Assembly (NCBI GenBank): GCA_032358165.1
Contig: JAALGY010000044.1
Coordinates: 496,001 to 560,000 of the forward strand
Source: Diplosphaera chodatii
Lineage: Eukaryota > Chlorophyta > Trebouxiophyceae > Prasiolales > Stichococcaceae
Direction: 5' to 3'
DNA: 64,000 bases
Shown here: positions 61,701 to 64,000 of the stretch, one piece after another
How the letters are laid out: every line of letters begins with the position of its first letter
How positions within the stretch are numbered: position 1 is the stretch's first letter
Notes under the pieces: model-generated
What the model saw: only the letters and a program-made list of their open reading frames with translations
What the model was told of the DNA's origin: nothing
The model's database searches: none
Position numbers and translations under genes: made by a program

Positions 61701-62537
61701 GCGCCTCGAACATGGCGACCGCCGCCGCCCAGGCCCACAGCATGGCCACCGCCGGTATGAGCGGCTGGTAATACAGGTAGAACAGCCCGATGGCCTCGCC
61801 GTCCAGCCGCCGCAGCAGGACCGCCGTGGCCGTGGCCGCCGCGGCGCCGATGCCCACCAGCACTGGCCGCTGTTACAGTGCAACACCCAATGTCAGCTGT
61901 GCCAAGTCTGTTGACAGAGGGGCCTCGCCTCAGACGCCTAAGAGTCGGCAGGATGCAGCAAGTGTCTCATGTGCATGTGGTGCCACAGCAGCAGCAGCTG
62001 GCGCTGCTGTCAGTGTTTGCTGTCAGCACGGTCGACGGTTTGCCAGACAATGCCTCTCGGCTGTGCAGAAGAGGCATTGCTGGATCCTGGAGAGCGGTGA
62101 TGGCAAACAAGACTTGCACAGCCCAAATGTCTCTCGGGGCCAATGCCCACAGGGCTGCACATCAGCCATGCGCTCAGCTACACCGGCGGTTGCAGCAGCT
62201 GACCCAGAACCTGCTGCCGTTTTGCTGCGGGTAATGCTCCTCATGTGGGCTGCCCGTGAGGCCTGCCGCACAGTACTGAACCCCACCCCACATTGCCGCC
62301 GTGCAAGGATATTGCACAGCCCACCTGGGCTGTACTGATGGCGGAGCGGACGGGGCCGCCCTTGAGGGGGGTTGCCGCCTGCTCATCGTCATCGCTGCCG
62401 GCGTCGGAGCGCGGCTTGTGCTGGCCGCTGCCCACGCTGTGATGGCCGCCAGACGCTGTGCGGCTGGCGGCTATGGGCAACGCCGCGCTCATGAGGTCGT
62501 CCTGCAGAGTGTTCATCAGATCTATTTGATTAGACAT
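58744..62537 (-). CDS. EXS-domain membrane protein (ERD1/XPR1/SYG1 family)
   Basis: In transcript order the exons are 62537-62325, 61869-61627, 61433-61278, 60968-60792, 60314-60207, 59960-59878, 59755-59643, 59425-59242 and 59029-58744. They give about 520 residues with all phases consistent. After a short Asp/Ser-rich N-terminus there are several hydrophobic segments. The EXS blocks are TWADFLLADFLTSL, FRFCQCIRVWADTG, LWNALKYSTAFP, YSYFWDVERDWEISW, SNAALRLAWL and LEVFRRAQWAPVRIEVE. No SPX domain precedes them, so it resembles ERD1-type rather than XPR1/PHO1-type members. ERD1 acts in the Golgi on phosphate recycling and retention of glycosylation enzymes. The same role here is inferred. The C-terminus has a run of nine glycines encoded by GGC repeats. 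Confidence 0.91.
58874..58906 (-). repeat. GGC trinucleotide run encoding polyglycine
   Basis: Nine consecutive GGC codons (read on the minus strand) lie in the last exon of the EXS gene and encode a Gly run. Such runs are prone to length change between strains. Confidence 0.7.
60683..60838 (-). repeat. Direct repeat of the end of EXS exon 4
   Basis: The 49-base segments 60683-60731 and 60790-60838 match at 45 of 49 positions and are 107 bases apart. The second covers the 3' end of coding exon 4 with its splice donor. The first lies in the following intron, and both encode CHMLTGPV-DPSPR when read on the minus strand. Confidence 0.8.
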
Positions 62538-63788
62538 GCATGAATACTAGCGCCACCCGTGCCGTGCCAACATGCTGGAATGTTGACAACCCTTCAGGTG
62601 GGTCGTAGCCAGCCGCAGAAGCATGCAGAAGGACACGCCGTGCGCGCAGCGTTGGTGCTGATGTTGAACTCTGCATGCCGATCGCAGTCGAATTTATGGC
62701 TGTCTATCAATAGCCCCCTTGCCTGCGAAGCGGACCAGGTGGCGGTGGTGCCGTGCCGCGCCCGCACCCCTGGCGAGCGGGGAGCTGCCTGTGCATCTGC
62801 CTTGTGCGAGTCCCGCCTGCATGCATTAGATCACCGACTAGTCCACTACAGCAGGGCAGCTGCTCCAAGCACCGACATCGCCATGCTGCTTGGCGCGCTA
62901 TATGGGTTGCAGGCAACATGCTGTCAAAGAGCCGGATTCCATGCACGTGGCATGCACCGTGCAAATCGCATCAAAAAGATCGGCTCAGTCTTCAAGCACA
63001 GCATTGGCTGCGGAAAAGCATCAGCATGTACTGCCTCATGCTTGCCTGGTGCTCAAGATCGGCAGGGCGTCGTGCTTCATACGCTGCTGCGCAGCATTAC
63101 TGACCACACTCAGCCTCCTTCTCCTGCCTTCTTTGCAAAGCTAAGACGGCGAGTCACGGACTACTATTGCTGATACTCACGTGGGTATCTGTCCCAGAAC
63201 AGCTGGTGATCGAAGTCTGTCGTAAGGGCGTGGCGAGACCGATCACAAGCAGCGCAGCACTGATCTGCGGAACAGATGCAACAGCAGGCCAGCATATGAC
63301 GATGACACGATGTCCGAGGCGCAAAGTTTGCTACTGCGGAGTGTGCGGGGCCACAAAGGCTGTAGTCAGATGCCGTTCAGAATGCTCAAGGCAGCCCCTT
63401 CGGCCATGACAAACGGCCTTTCAGATCGAGGCCGAAGCCCAGCGCCCGAGTGCCCCTGCGCTGTGCGCTTGGCGCAAACTTCTGTCTATGCACGTTAAAC
63501 GCTGAAATATGTAAGTGAGCTGCTGAATGCATGAAAGACGAGCACCGGGCCCCTGACACATAGCTGTGCCCGTTCCAGCACATGCTAACGGGATCTGAGG
63601 TGACAACCTGAACGAGGCGTGAAACTTTGGCGGCATGAGTGCTGCCACCGCAGCCTATGTGCAGGTGCAATGATAGAGCAATGATCTTGGCCGACCCATT
63701 ACGTATATTGATTATCATATTACATGCATGTTCACGATGCATACCCAGGAGCGGGCGTCAGTGTCAGCTTCTGCATCATGCATCACAG
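62538..63788. other. No gene recognised
   Basis: This stretch lies upstream of the EXS start and should hold its promoter. Open frames up to about 200 codons (plus strand, 62559-63173) show no domain and no splice-consistent chain. Confidence 0.45.
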
Positions 63789-63893
63789 GAGGAGGACGCG
63801 ATCGCCATCGAGCTGCTGCAGAACCTGACAAAACGCGATCCGCCAAGGTGGCCATGCGGCCAGATGAACCCCAAGCCGCTGAAGGCCTGCCGG
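63789..63893 (+). CDS. Candidate exon of an unidentified gene running off the window
   Basis: A 35-codon segment is bounded by CATCACAG before it and a GTGCGG donor after it, both typical of this genome, and stays open in phase 0. It encodes EEDAIAIELLQNLTKRDPP and then a Pro/Lys-rich part. No family was recognised and no upstream exon or start could be linked, so this may be chance. Confidence 0.25.
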
Positions 63894-64000
63894 GTGCGGC
63901 CGACATGCATTGCCAAACGATGTCAACCACCGCTGAGATGCCATGTATGGCGACCGCCGTGGCTATGTGGTCGGATACACAACCACGCTGGTGACACAAC

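Noticed and set aside
62559..63173. A 204-codon plus-strand open frame near the right end
   Set aside because: It shows no domain or compositional support and overlaps open frames in other phases. It is most likely chance in GC-rich DNA.
1..64000. Bacterial features such as operons, ribosome binding sites, CRISPR arrays, insertion sequences, or rRNA and tRNA genes
   Set aside because: Nothing of the kind was seen. Every recognised protein is eukaryotic and interrupted by spliceosomal introns.

Overview
The window looks like nuclear DNA of a unicellular green alga (Chlorophyta). It is GC-rich, and its genes are broken into many short exons with mostly TGCAG|G acceptors and GTGCG/GTGAG-type donors. 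One gene encodes an SBP-box transcription factor, a family confined to the green lineage. I saw no bacterial operons, rRNA, tRNA, CRISPR or insertion sequences. Exon models were built by hand: reading frame, intron phase and family motifs had to agree at each junction. By these models about 145 introns separate the exons of twelve genes.

Layout, left to right: 1041-3201 (+) BCD1/ZNHIT6-like box C/D snoRNP assembly factor; 3568-6820 (+) a helical protein with an MLKL/HeLo-like N-terminus and TPR-like C-terminus; 7159-8827 (-) BAC2-like mitochondrial carrier; 10065-16446 (+) SAPS-domain regulatory subunit of protein phosphatase 6; 17244-19849 (+) a signal-anchored, DUF6492-like glycosyltransferase-type protein; 20578-24526 (+) an SnRK2-type protein that has lost the catalytic residues (pseudokinase); 26652-31017 (+) SBP-box transcription factor; 32085-33950 (-) peroxisomal enoyl-CoA hydratase 2 (MaoC) with a C-terminal AKL signal; 35903-39257 (-) secreted flavin amine oxidase-like protein; 39867-48615 (-) tomosyn/Lgl WD40 protein ending in an R-SNARE; 49408-58066 (+) SNF2 ATPase with a RING finger between its helicase lobes; 58744-62537 (-) EXS (ERD1/XPR1/SYG1) membrane protein. 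The last 1.4 kb holds only one weak candidate exon.

The genes are unrelated housekeeping and signalling functions rather than one pathway. Loose themes are membrane traffic (tomosyn, EXS, the glycosyltransferase-like protein), organelle metabolism (mitochondrial carrier, peroxisomal hydratase) and phosphorylation control (PP6 subunit, pseudokinase).

The points most worth a second look are the MLKL-like/TPR protein, the SnRK2-derived pseudokinase with a reiterated RSS motif in its long N-terminus, a recurrent set of GC-AG introns (several AG|GCGCGC), microexons carrying helicase motifs, and a small exon-end duplication in the EXS gene.
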